NCBI GenBank assembly: GCA_017620115.1
Contig: JAFZRB010000204.1
Span: forward strand, 1-8,826
DNA: 8,826 nucleotides
Source: Clostridia bacterium
Lineage (GTDB): Bacteria; Bacillota; Clostridia; Christensenellales; Aristaeellaceae
Direction: 5' to 3'
Shown here: positions 1-5,564 of the stretch, piece after piece
How positions within the stretch are numbered: position 1 is the stretch's first letter
Layout of the letters: the number at the start of each line of letters is the position of its first letter
Position numbers and translations under genes: made by a program
The notes under the pieces: generated by a model
Told to the model about the DNA's origin: nothing
Database searches by the model: none
Seen by the model: the letters and a program-made list of their open reading frames with translations, nothing else

Positions 1-214
1 CGATCTCGAAGACGGTGCCGTCGCCGCCGAGACAGACGATGCCGTCGACGCCCTCGCGCGCGGCCATGTCGGCCAGCTCGACGGCGTGTCCGGGCCGCGC
101 GGTCTGTTCGCAGCGGTATTCGACGCCGCGTTCCCTGAGAAGGGCTTCCACCTGCGCGAGGATCGACGCCCCCGTGCCGTTGCCGGAGGTGGGGTTGGCG
201 ATGATGAAAAGCAT
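1..214 (-). CDS. Diacylglycerol/lipid kinase family protein, N-terminal fragment (runs off window)
   Basis: Seventy-one residues of the N-terminus are visible; the gene continues beyond base 1. The reading starts MLFIIANPTSGNG, the usual first beta strand and N-P-x-S-G turn of DAGK-catalytic-domain proteins. Near residues 62-68 comes LGGDGTV, containing the GGDGT nucleotide-binding signature of this superfamily (DgkB, YegS, sphingosine-kinase-like enzymes). Members phosphorylate diacylglycerol or related lipids with ATP at the inner membrane face, usually to recycle lipid headgroup by-products. NAD kinase shares the GGDGT motif, but the opening NPTSG strand fits the lipid kinases better. The start is the ATG at 212-214, preceded by a modest AGGGG ribosome site. 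Substrate cannot be decided from this piece. Confidence 0.8.
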   Translation of the reverse strand, partial: MLFIIANPTSGNGTGASILAQVEALLRERGVEYRCEQTARPGHAVELADMAAREGVDGIVCLGGDGTVFEI

Positions 215-290
215 GAAACGCACCCCTGTCATTCGTATCATAAGGCGTGGGTATAAGGATATTATAATACATGATCGGGGGTTTGAACAG
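215..290 (-). promoter_or_regulatory. Probable promoter of the lipid kinase gene
   Basis: Read on the minus strand, a consensus TATAAT -10 box lies at 261-266, about 46 bases before the ATG. The -35 region at 17-bp spacing (TGTTCA, 284-289) matches the consensus at only three of six positions, so the promoter is weak or helped by an activator. The ATTATAAT core is self-complementary, so a plus-strand -10 reading is also possible, but no plus-strand gene follows. Confidence 0.45.
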
Positions 291-319
291 GGGGATTATG
301 GCTGTTATTGCATATTTTT

Positions 320-347
320 AAGGCGCATGGCATTGTCATAGCGCCTT
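320..347. terminator. GC-capped hairpin between TM2 gene and lipid kinase gene
   Basis: AAGGCGC (320-326) pairs with GCGCCTT (341-347), and the intervening bases can add an inner stem of ATGGC with GTCAT. It lies just past the stop of the minus-strand TM2 gene, where a terminator would be expected. There is no clean U-tract on the minus strand (CCTTAAAAAT), so termination there would be inefficient. On the plus strand the stem is followed by TTTATAT, but no plus-strand gene ends here. Assignment as a terminator is tentative. Confidence 0.4.
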
Positions 348-369
348 TATATCATATCTTTTAGTTGTT

Positions 370-729
370 TTACCGCAGTGGATATCCGGCTTTATCCCTG
401 AATGATCCAATAAGAATCAAAATCAAGTCGATTAACCAGCCTAAACCGAAAAAGCCAACAGTTAAAAGCCAAATGATGGCGGTTCCATTTTTACCGACAT
501 AGAATCTATGAGCTCCGATGAAGCCGAGAAAAAAACAGAGGAAAAATGCAGTCCATTTGCTTTTGTAGATATAACTATAAGCTCCGTTAATATTCGTGTT
601 TGAATTCGTGTTGTTATTGACAACATTTACAATAACAGGTTGGGAAGAATTGTTTCCTGTTGATGCGCCGCAAGCTGGGCAAAACTCTGAAGATTCTGGT
701 ACCTCTTTTCCGCATTTTCTGCAATACAT
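370..729 (-). CDS. Zinc-ribbon TM2-domain membrane protein
   Basis: This 119-residue protein has an N-terminal rubredoxin-like zinc ribbon with C3-x2-C6 and C17-x2-C20. A polar Asn/Ser/Thr-rich linker follows (about residues 24-50), then a TM2 domain. The TM2 part shows a first membrane helix (about 59-73), the GAHRFYVGK turn (72-80) that typifies the family, and a second helix (about 83-108) with an acidic residue, D101, inside it. The product should sit in the cytoplasmic membrane with the zinc ribbon in the cytosol. TM2 proteins are widespread and mostly of unknown function. A strong AAGGAG site lies 8 bases before the ATG. The gene is divergent from an XRE regulator, and a palindrome sits in its promoter, so repression by that regulator is likely. 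Base composition is much more AT-rich than the flanking genes. Confidence 0.85.
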   Translation of the reverse strand: MYCRKCGKEVPESSEFCPACGASTGNNSSQPVIVNVVNNNTNSNTNINGAYSYIYKSKWTAFFLCFFLGFIGAHRFYVGKNGTAIIWLLTVGFFGLGWLIDLILILIGSFRDKAGYPLR

Positions 730-767
730 AGCGATTCTCCTTTCAGAAGCAATAGTCAGCTATGTAT

Positions 768-796
768 ATTTTAGTAAAAATATTTACTATTGTCAA
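768..796 (-). promoter_or_regulatory. Strong promoter of the TM2 gene
   Basis: On the minus strand TTGACA (791-796) and TAAAAT (768-773) are separated by exactly 17 bp. This places the transcription start near 761 and gives a leader of roughly 32 bases with AAGGAG before the ATG at 727-729. This is the closest to consensus of the promoters for minus-strand genes in the window, which fits a gene that is kept off by a repressor. Confidence 0.75.
772..789. promoter_or_regulatory. Candidate operator: 18-bp perfect palindrome in the TM2 promoter spacer
   Basis: TAGTAAA (772-778), a four-base AATA centre and TTTACTA (783-789) form a perfect 7-4-7 inverted repeat. It fills the 17-bp spacer between the -35 and -10 boxes of the TM2 promoter and lies about 40-57 bases upstream of the probable start of the divergent XRE gene's transcript. 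A dimer of the neighbouring XRE protein bound here would block RNA polymerase at the TM2 promoter and could also influence its own. The binding protein is inferred from position only. Confidence 0.6.
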
Positions 797-816
797 GGGT
801 TTTTTTCTGATTCGCA

Positions 817-822
817 TATAAT
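817..822 (+). promoter_or_regulatory. Probable -10 box of the XRE regulator gene
   Basis: A perfect TATAAT lies 17 bases before the ATG at 839. At 17-bp spacing the -35 position is CAAGGG, a poor match; TTGTCA at 790-795 would need a 21-bp spacer. Transcription would begin near 829, leaving a very short leader if the ATG at 839 is used. Confidence 0.4.
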
Positions 823-838
823 AAAACTGAATATAAAG

Positions 839-1069
839 ATGAGATCAGGAGTGAGTCGCATCGAGTATATCAAAATTATGCGTGATTTGCGCGAAGATGC
901 AGACAAAACTCAACAGCAGATTGCGGATGTGCTGGGGACATCACAGACGATGTATGCGAGATATGAACGCGGCGCAAATGAATTGCCGCTGAGACACTTG
1001 ATCAAGTTATGTGAGTATTACCATGTGTCGGCAGATTATTTCTTGGGGTTGACAAAAAAACGTAAATAA
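839..1069 (+). CDS. XRE/Cro-CI family helix-turn-helix regulator
   Basis: This small DNA-binding protein (76 residues from the chosen ATG) consists almost only of an HTH_3 domain. The helix-turn-helix covers about residues 24-45 (TQQQIADVLGTSQTMYARYE), followed by the helices with LIKLCEYYHVSADYFLGLT that close the fold in clostridial single-domain repressors. No second domain is present for ligand sensing, so it probably acts as a constitutive dimeric repressor or responds to a partner protein. The start is uncertain: ATG 839 lacks a clear ribosome site, GTG 851 has only weak purines upstream, and ATG 878 would cut into the first helix. It is divergent from the TM2 gene, and the palindrome at 772-789 is its likely operator. 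An open reading frame extending upstream to 596 is not coding. Confidence 0.85.
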   Translation: MRSGVSRIEYIKIMRDLREDADKTQQQIADVLGTSQTMYARYERGANELPLRHLIKLCEYYHVSADYFLGLTKKRK

Positions 1070-1077
1070 CCCGTGAC

Positions 1078-1117
1078 GCTTTCCTCTTGAACAAATTATT
1101 ATGAGGAAGGCTTTTTT
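1078..1117 (+). terminator. Intrinsic terminator of the XRE gene
   Basis: GCTTTCCTC (1078-1086) pairs with GAGGAAGGC (1103-1111) through nine base pairs including one wobble. A 16-base AT-rich loop separates the arms, and six U residues follow (1112-1117). It begins nine bases after the stop codon. Confidence 0.8.
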
Positions 1118-1151
1118 CTTTCATAGTAATATGCCAAAGACAAACGAATAC

Positions 1152-1667
1152 CTACTTCGCCTCAAAACCATCTTCAAATCTCTTCATTGACGCCCCGAAT
1201 GCCTCGTCCTTATTGAACATTACGGTTTGGTAGTATTCCTCAAACGACACCAGCCGCACGTCATTGACCTCCATTGGGTCGACCTGAAACCCGCCTTCCG
1301 GTATATCGACCAAGCACCCGAACACATACAGGATCAAGCCGCTGCCGTCGTCCCAGTCGGCGTAGTATTTGTAGATTTGCCGCATGTCCTCCGGACGAAG
1401 CCTCAGCCCAAGCTCCTCCCGCGCCTCGCGGATACCCGCCTGCATGGGCGTCTCGCCGCTCATGACGCCGCCGCCAGTCACGTCCCACACGCCGGCGTAG
1501 TAGCGCGCCTTCAGAGAGCGCTGCTGCAGGATATAGCGCCCGTCGCGGCAGCGCAGTATGTCGATGGCGTGCAGGAAGTAGTCGCCGGGGCGGCTGGGCG
1601 CGTGCTTTTCGCGGATCTCGCCCGTTTTGACGCCTTCGCGGGTGTATACGTCTCTGTACTCAGGCAT
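1152..1667 (-). CDS. Nudix hydrolase
   Basis: This 171-residue protein has a complete Nudix box (G-x5-E-x7-R-E-U-x-E-E-x-G-U) at residues 66-88: G66, E72, then REAREELGL from R80. The Nudix glutamates that bind Mg2+ are all present, so the enzyme should be active. The family splits nucleoside diphosphates linked to another group (X). The N-terminus, with DVYTREGVKTGEIREK before the Nudix fold, resembles the isopentenyl-diphosphate-isomerase-like/YfcD branch, whose substrates are mostly unproven. True IPP isomerase needs additional catalytic Cys and Glu signatures that I do not see. A GGAGG site lies nine bases before the ATG. It is 58 bp downstream of the zinc-ribbon gene with no terminator between, so it may be the last gene of that operon. 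Confidence 0.88.
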   Translation of the reverse strand: MPEYRDVYTREGVKTGEIREKHAPSRPGDYFLHAIDILRCRDGRYILQQRSLKARYYAGVWDVTGGGVMSGETPMQAGIREAREELGLRLRPEDMRQIYKYYADWDDGSGLILYVFGCLVDIPEGGFQVDPMEVNDVRLVSFEEYYQTVMFNKDEAFGASMKRFEDGFEAK

Positions 1668-1725
1668 GGTATGAAGCCTCCGGTATGTCTTTCGTGTCTG
1701 CGCGGCGCCGCGGAGAGAAACCCGG

Positions 1726-1989
1726 CTACCAGCCGCGCCGTCCGGGGTTTTCGTCCTCCTCGCGGCTCACGGGATCGTCGGGCAGGGCGCGCTCGGGGCT
1801 CTCTTCCGCCTCGAAGGAGGGCGTGAACCAGTCTTGGTTTTTCATCTGGCGCAGCGCGTCGCGGCTGACGACGGTGTCCGTGCCCAGGCAGGCTGAGCAG
1901 CGCGCGCCGCACTGCGGGCATACGCAGCCCAGGCGCATGCTCTCGGAGTGCACCATGTAGGTGGCGCATTCAGGACAACTGCATCTCAT
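1726..1989 (-). CDS. Small Cys-rich zinc-ribbon protein of unknown function
   Basis: An 87-residue protein with three CxxC pairs in its first 36 residues (C5/C8, C24/C27, C31/C34) plus extra cysteines at 3 and 22. This arrangement is expected to bind one or two zinc ions. The C-terminal half is acidic and low in hydrophobics (EAEESPER, DDPVSREEDE) and is probably disordered. The ATG at 1987-1989 is preferred over an in-frame GTG at 2005-2007: GGGAG (1998-2002) lies eight bases before it, and the ATG comes one base after the stop of the kinase-like gene (TGA-G-ATG). That layout implies translational coupling with the acetate-kinase-like gene. I do not recognise the family; a nucleic-acid or protein-binding accessory role is only a guess. 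Confidence 0.7.
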   Translation of the reverse strand: MRCSCPECATYMVHSESMRLGCVCPQCGARCSACLGTDTVVSRDALRQMKNQDWFTPSFEAEESPERALPDDPVSREEDENPGRRGW

Positions 1990-1990
1990 C

Positions 1991-3187
1991 TCAAACGCTC
2001 CCTTCACGCGCGTTCCCGCTTTGCGCCAGAAGATTATAGGCGCTGCGCACGACCATCCATTCTTCGTTCGCGGGAATGACGTGCACGCTCACGGCGGAAT
2101 CCGCCGCGCTGAGGACGGCCTCGCCGCGGCAGGCGCGGTTCAGCGCGCGGTCGTAGCGCACGCCGATGCAGCCGAGGCGGTCGAGCACCATTTCGCGCAC
2201 GCGCCAGCTGTTTTCGCCGATGCCTCCCGTGAAGGCCAGCGCGTCCAGCCCGCCCAGCTCCACGTAGTAAGCGCCGATGTAGCGCGCGATTCCCGTCACA
2301 TACACGTCCAGCGCCAGCCTGGCGCGTTCGCTGCCCGCTTCGACGGCGACTTCGATGTCTCGCAGGTCGCCGCTGGCGCCGGACAGGCCCTTCAGGCCGC
2401 CGTTTTTGCCAAGCCCGCGCAGAACCTCGTCCATCGTCAGGCCCTGCGCGAGCATGTAGGGGATGACGTAGGGATCGATGTCCCCGGCGCGCTGGGCGTG
2501 GGGGATGCCCGCCTGCAGGGAGAGGCCGAAGCTGTTGTCCACGCTCTTTCCGTCCAGTATGGCGCACAGCGAGCCGCTCCCGCCCAGATGGCAGGAGATC
2601 ACGCGCCGCTTGCCGGCCAGCTTTTCGGCGATGTAGCCGTGCGAGGCGCCGTGATAGCCCATGCGCATGACGCCGTAGCGCTCGAACCATTCGTATGGCA
2701 CGGGGTAGACGCGGCGCTCCAGCGGAATGGAGGCGTGGAAGGCGGTCTCGAACACGCCGATACGCGGCGCGTCCGGCATGAGCTTTTCAAACACGCGGAT
2801 GGCCTCGAGATACGGCCCGTTGTGCGCCGGGGCGACGGACATCATCGCCTCCATGCCGTCCAGCACCTCCTGCGTGAGGAAATGCACGCCGCCGAATCCC
2901 CTTGAGAGAACCGTCTTGAACCCGACGGCGTCGATTTCCGCCAGCGAGGCGACCGCGCCGGTATTGGGCGCGGTGAGGCTGTTCAGGAAAAGGCGCACGC
3001 CCGCGGTGTAATCGGGGATGTCGAGGCCCGTCCGCTTCTCCTCATGCGCGCCGACGCGGCAGGAATAGATGGCGTCGCTTCCGCCCACGCGCTCGACGCG
3101 CCCCTCGGCGAGCGCGCCGAAGCCGGGCATGTCCCACAGCTTGAACTTCAGCGACGTGCTGCCCGCGTTGCAGATCAGAATCTTCAT
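1991..3187 (-). CDS. Acetate/propionate kinase family protein, divergent paralog
   Basis: At 398 residues this is the normal length for AckA/TdcD, a cytoplasmic ASKHA-fold kinase exchanging phosphate between an acyl phosphate and ADP. Family marks are NAGSTSLK (N7) at the start, AHNGP (H122), GYHGASH (H179), CHLGGSGSL (199-207), QRAGDIDP with R233, GGIGENS (321-327) and IPANEE near 371-376. Compared with the well-studied Methanosarcina acetate kinase, two active-site positions differ. The GHRVVHGG segment reads GFKTVLSRG, giving K91 for the substrate-binding Arg91 and F90 for His. The catalytic Asp148 of FDTAFH is E147 in FETAFH. The usual short-chain acyl substrate is therefore uncertain. 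GGAGG lies seven bases before the ATG. It is 18 bp behind the uridine-kinase-like gene and one base ahead of the zinc-ribbon gene. No phosphotransacetylase gene is nearby. Confidence 0.82.
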   Translation of the reverse strand: MKILICNAGSTSLKFKLWDMPGFGALAEGRVERVGGSDAIYSCRVGAHEEKRTGLDIPDYTAGVRLFLNSLTAPNTGAVASLAEIDAVGFKTVLSRGFGGVHFLTQEVLDGMEAMMSVAPAHNGPYLEAIRVFEKLMPDAPRIGVFETAFHASIPLERRVYPVPYEWFERYGVMRMGYHGASHGYIAEKLAGKRRVISCHLGGSGSLCAILDGKSVDNSFGLSLQAGIPHAQRAGDIDPYVIPYMLAQGLTMDEVLRGLGKNGGLKGLSGASGDLRDIEVAVEAGSERARLALDVYVTGIARYIGAYYVELGGLDALAFTGGIGENSWRVREMVLDRLGCIGVRYDRALNRACRGEAVLSAADSAVSVHVIPANEEWMVVRSAYNLLAQSGNAREGSV

Positions 3188-3205
3188 GCGCAGTCCTCCG
3201 TTCGT

Positions 3206-4258
3206 TCAGGCCAGATAGGCGATATCGCACGTCCGGGCGATGCCGAACGCCTCGAAATAGCGGTTTTCCAGGGGAATCCATTCGTTCATGAACCGGTCGA
3301 ATTTGTCCGGATTGCGAGCCAGGATGCGCTCGCGCTGAAGCCTGGGATCGATGCCCAGGAAAACGCGCAGATCGTAGCGGGCGCGCAGCGCGGGATGCAG
3401 GCTGTAAACGCCCTCGACGATCTGCACGGGGCGCTTTCGCGTGCGCACAGCCTCGCCCAGGCCGCCGGTCTGGCAGTCGAAGGGGCGGTATTCAAAGACC
3501 GGCTCGTCCAGTCTGTCCAGGATATCGGTCTGGAATCGCTCGTAATCCACGTTGCCGCCGGGCTGGGCAAGGCGCTCGGGCGTCTTGCGCTCGAAGGGCA
3601 GGAAGAAATCGTCCATGTGGAACAGCTGCGCGTCGTACACGCGCGCGATCATGGCCGCGGCGGTGGTCTTGCCGGAAGCGCAGCAGCCGTCCAGCGCGAC
3701 GCGTGCAAAACCCTGCCGTTCCAGCAGGCTGTCGATCGCGGCGAATACGTCCAGCAGGCCGCAAAGCCGCCTGGACGCCAGCCGGTAGGCGGGTGCGTAG
3801 GCCGCGCGGTAGCGCGCGCTGTGGCTGAACGGCGGATAGCCCCGCTCGCGGCAGTTCCGGCGCAGCGCGGCGACCTCGTCCGCGTCGGCGTTCAGCGCGC
3901 CTTCGCGGCACAGCGCTTCGAGCTCGTCCATGTCCCGTTCAAAGTCGGCGGGGTCTTTTTTGAAGCTGTCCGACGTTTCGACAAACAGCCCGCACACGGT
4001 TTCCGGCCGCAGGCCCATGCGCCGGGCCGGGGCCAGATACAGCCGGCACAGCCCGCCGCCGATGGGTTCGACGAGCGGCAGGCCGCCGTTGTCGTCCAGC
4101 GCTTTCATTTCGTCTTTCAGCCGCTCGAGCGCGCTTTCGCGGCTGGCGATGAGGTGGCCGCCCGCGAACGCGCCCTGATAGAGCAGCTTCGCGTAATCGG
4201 CGGCCTCCATCAGCGGATAGCGCGCGGCGTGGGCGAGGAGCAGATCCCGGTTGGTCAC
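3206..4258 (-). CDS. Uridine-kinase-like P-loop kinase with N-terminal accessory domain
   Basis: The C-terminal half (about 180-350) is a uridine kinase/phosphoribulokinase-type P-loop kinase. It has Walker A GCCASGKTT (191-199), HMDDFF (214-219) with the acidic pair expected to contact nucleoside and Mg2+, PGGNVDYERF (233-242), the Walker-B-like VEGVYS (281-286) and the Arg-rich lid segment RLQRERILARN (316-326). The N-terminal half (about 1-170) is a separate domain with RYPLMEAADYAKLLYQGAFA and GGGLCRLYL; I recall this arrangement in clostridial proteins annotated as uridine kinase, but its function is unknown. The GTG at 4256-4258 was chosen as start because AAGGGA lies six bases before it. 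The in-frame ATG at 4271-4273 has no ribosome site and would leave a leader of only about 13 bases. Substrate (uridine/cytidine or another small alcohol) is not decided. First gene of the operon. Confidence 0.82.
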   Translation of the reverse strand: MTNRDLLLAHAARYPLMEAADYAKLLYQGAFAGGHLIASRESALERLKDEMKALDDNGGLPLVEPIGGGLCRLYLAPARRMGLRPETVCGLFVETSDSFKKDPADFERDMDELEALCREGALNADADEVAALRRNCRERGYPPFSHSARYRAAYAPAYRLASRRLCGLLDVFAAIDSLLERQGFARVALDGCCASGKTTAAAMIARVYDAQLFHMDDFFLPFERKTPERLAQPGGNVDYERFQTDILDRLDEPVFEYRPFDCQTGGLGEAVRTRKRPVQIVEGVYSLHPALRARYDLRVFLGIDPRLQRERILARNPDKFDRFMNEWIPLENRYFEAFGIARTCDIAYLA

Positions 4259-4264
4259 AGCCGA

Positions 4265-4270
4265 TCCCTT
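4265..4270 (-). promoter_or_regulatory. Ribosome binding site that selects the GTG start of the uridine-kinase-like gene
   Basis: On the minus strand AAGGGA (4265-4270) ends six bases before GTG (4256-4258). The competing ATG (4271-4273) lies directly upstream of this site and has only CTTTTTATGAA before it, so it is a poor start. Confidence 0.6.
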
Positions 4271-4292
4271 CATTTCATAAAAAGCTGCAGAC

Positions 4293-4321
4293 AGTATATC
4301 ATTTTGGCGGACGCGCGTCAA
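4293..4321 (-). promoter_or_regulatory. Promoter of the kinase / acetate-kinase-like / zinc-ribbon operon
   Basis: On the minus strand TTGACG (4316-4321) and TATACT (4293-4298) are separated by 17 bp, each one or two bases from consensus. Transcription should start near 4286, leaving a leader of about 28 bases to the GTG start. Confidence 0.75.
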
Positions 4322-4323
4322 TA

Positions 4324-4345
4324 AAAAGCCTCGCGCTTCGCGCGA
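4324..4345 (-). terminator. Second, smaller hairpin with U-tract below the dehydrogenase gene
   Basis: On the minus strand TCGCGC-GAA-GCGCGA (4331-4345) forms a tight six-pair stem with a GNA-type loop. After a GGC gap, TTTTT follows at 4324-4328. It may back up the main terminator at 4369-4411 and insulate the next promoter, whose -35 box begins just beyond (4316-4321). The three-base gap between stem and U-tract makes it weaker. Confidence 0.45.
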
Positions 4346-4368
4346 CTGATATCGATCTGAGCGAATGG

Positions 4369-4411
4369 AAAAAGAGCGCGGGCCGGTCTTCCGACGGCGT
4401 CCCGCGCTCTT
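4369..4411 (-). terminator. Intrinsic terminator of the GpsA-like gene
   Basis: An 11-bp perfect stem, AAGAGCGCGGG with CCCGCGCTCTT (4372-4382 and 4401-4411), is followed on the minus strand by five U residues (4369-4373). It begins 16 bases after the stop codon of the dehydrogenase gene and separates it from the kinase operon. Confidence 0.88.
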
Positions 4412-4426
4412 CGTCATTCTGCCTGA

Positions 4427-5464
4427 TCAGAACTCCACTTCGAAGCTGTTCCAGGGGATATCAACCGGCTGTCCGCCGTTGATGATGTCGTCGATGTGCA
4501 GGAGCAGCGGGAACTGGGCCTCGGTTGCCTGGCCCAGCGCGATGAGCCGCCGCACGGCGCGCGCGGTGCGCGTGGCGATGACGATGGATTCCAGCGTCAC
4601 GCCGGCCAGCTCCTTCATGGCCGCCTCAAAGCTCAGGCCGCGCCCCAGCAGCGTACCGATTTTGCGGGTGCGCCCGCCGAACACGGTGACGTACAGGTCG
4701 CCCGCGCCCAGAACGATGTTGTCGTCGCCGCTGCCGGAGAGGCGGATCAGGCGGCGCATCTCGCGTACGCTCTGGCCGAACAGCGCGGCCTGGGAGTTAT
4801 AATGCTCCCTGCCGCCCACGCCTTCGACGCGCTCGGACAGGCCGATCGCCAGCGATACGCCCAGCGCGTAGGCGTTCTTCATGGCCACGGCGCACTCCAC
4901 CCCGCGCACGTCGGTGGACAGGCTGATGTGGTAGTACTCGCATTCGAACAGTCCCTTGATCCAGCGAAGCAGTTCAGGCTCGTCGCCGCAGAAGCAGACC
5001 TCGGTGGGATCGTGGTCGGCGAGCTCATAGCTGGTGCAGGGGCCGCCCACGGCGCACAGCCGCATGCGGCGGCCCGGATGCCTGGAGCGATAGTATTCGG
5101 GATAGGAGATGAGCGTGCCGTCCGGCAGGTCGACCATGCCCTTGGTGACGCCGAGAATGGGCATGCTCTCCGGAATGATGGGGAGAATGGTTTCCGAGAA
5201 CCACTCGACGCCGAAGCTCGAGACGCCGCTCACGACGAGCTCCGCGCCTTTCATGGCTTTGTCGAGCTCCGTGAAATGATAGAATCTGAAGCCTTCGGGG
5301 ATGGAGCGTTTCAGCGTGAGGTGATCGTGCGTGGCAAGGGCGTGGTCGATGATGGCGTCGTCCAGGGGCGTTCCGACGAGGCGGATCTCATGGCCGTTCC
5401 CGGCGGCGGGATAGCCGATGGCAGTGCCCATCATGCCCGCGCCGATGATGGTGATGATGCTCAT
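4427..5464 (-). CDS. NAD(P)-dependent glycerol-3-phosphate dehydrogenase-like protein (GpsA-type paralog)
   Basis: The 345-residue product has an N-terminal Rossmann fold with GAGMMG (8-13) as the dinucleotide-binding loop. It then has GVTKGM, AVAMKNAYALG carrying the catalytic lysine expected in GpsA, and GAGDLYVTVFGGRTRK near the C-terminal domain, which matches the GLGDLxxT/SRN substrate-phosphate region. Length fits the family (about 330-345). Canonical GpsA reduces dihydroxyacetone phosphate to sn-glycerol-3-phosphate for membrane lipid synthesis. This protein departs from the classic text at several places: GVSSFGVEW for the usual VPS segment, GGPCTSYELADHDPTE for GPSFAKEV, and TRKIG for SRNRxFG. 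It looks like a separate clostridial branch whose substrate may differ. It is a single-gene unit with a GGAAGG site before the ATG, its own promoter and a strong terminator. Confidence 0.8.
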   Translation of the reverse strand: MSIITIIGAGMMGTAIGYPAAGNGHEIRLVGTPLDDAIIDHALATHDHLTLKRSIPEGFRFYHFTELDKAMKGAELVVSGVSSFGVEWFSETILPIIPESMPILGVTKGMVDLPDGTLISYPEYYRSRHPGRRMRLCAVGGPCTSYELADHDPTEVCFCGDEPELLRWIKGLFECEYYHISLSTDVRGVECAVAMKNAYALGVSLAIGLSERVEGVGGREHYNSQAALFGQSVREMRRLIRLSGSGDDNIVLGAGDLYVTVFGGRTRKIGTLLGRGLSFEAAMKELAGVTLESIVIATRTARAVRRLIALGQATEAQFPLLLHIDDIINGGQPVDIPWNSFEVEF

Positions 5465-5501
5465 GTTTTTCTTCCTTCCTGCATGGTCTGAATGTGCCGT
5501 C

Positions 5502-5517
5502 GCCTATCATTATAGGC
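5502..5517. promoter_or_regulatory. Inverted repeat over the -10/start region of the GpsA-like gene
   Basis: GCCTAT (5502-5507), CATT, ATAGGC (5512-5517) form a perfect 6-4-6 inverted repeat. It covers the -10 box (5509-5514) and the predicted start near 5502. It could be an operator, or a hairpin at the 5' end of the transcript. No regulator is identifiable nearby. Confidence 0.35.
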
Positions 5518-5536
5518 CTTTTTTTGTAAAAATCAA
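5509..5536 (-). promoter_or_regulatory. Promoter of the GpsA-like gene
   Basis: On the minus strand TTGATT (5531-5536) and a perfect TATAAT (5509-5514) are separated by 16 bp. Transcription should start near 5502, about 38 bases before the ATG. It is divergent from the T-box promoter 30-80 bp away. Confidence 0.7.
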
Positions 5537-5564
5537 GGCACTGAGCGCTTTTCAGAAAATTCTA

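Noticed and set aside
596..838. Upstream extension of the XRE frame by 81 codons
   Set aside because: It overlaps the TM2 gene on the other strand and the shared promoter region, and adds no recognised sequence.
1668..1725. GC-rich palindromic stretch between the zinc-ribbon and Nudix genes as a terminator
   Set aside because: CGCGGCGCCGCG can form a stem, but no U-tract follows on the minus strand, so cotranscription remains the simpler reading.
1961..2905. Plus-strand open frame of 314 codons opposite the acetate-kinase-like gene
   Set aside because: Antisense shadow with typical Ala/His/Val-rich composition; the minus strand encodes a clear kinase.
3044..4324. Plus-strand open frame of 426 codons opposite the uridine-kinase-like gene
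   Set aside because: Antisense shadow of a real GC-rich gene; composition is low-complexity Ala/Arg/Gln/Val/His and no ribosome site or motif is present.
4259..4417. Upstream extension of the uridine-kinase-like frame
   Set aside because: It reads across the dehydrogenase terminator and the operon's own promoter, so it cannot be translated from the mapped transcript.
4496..5491. Plus-strand open frame of 331 codons opposite the GpsA-like gene
   Set aside because: Antisense shadow; the minus strand has the Rossmann motif, catalytic lysine, promoter and terminator.
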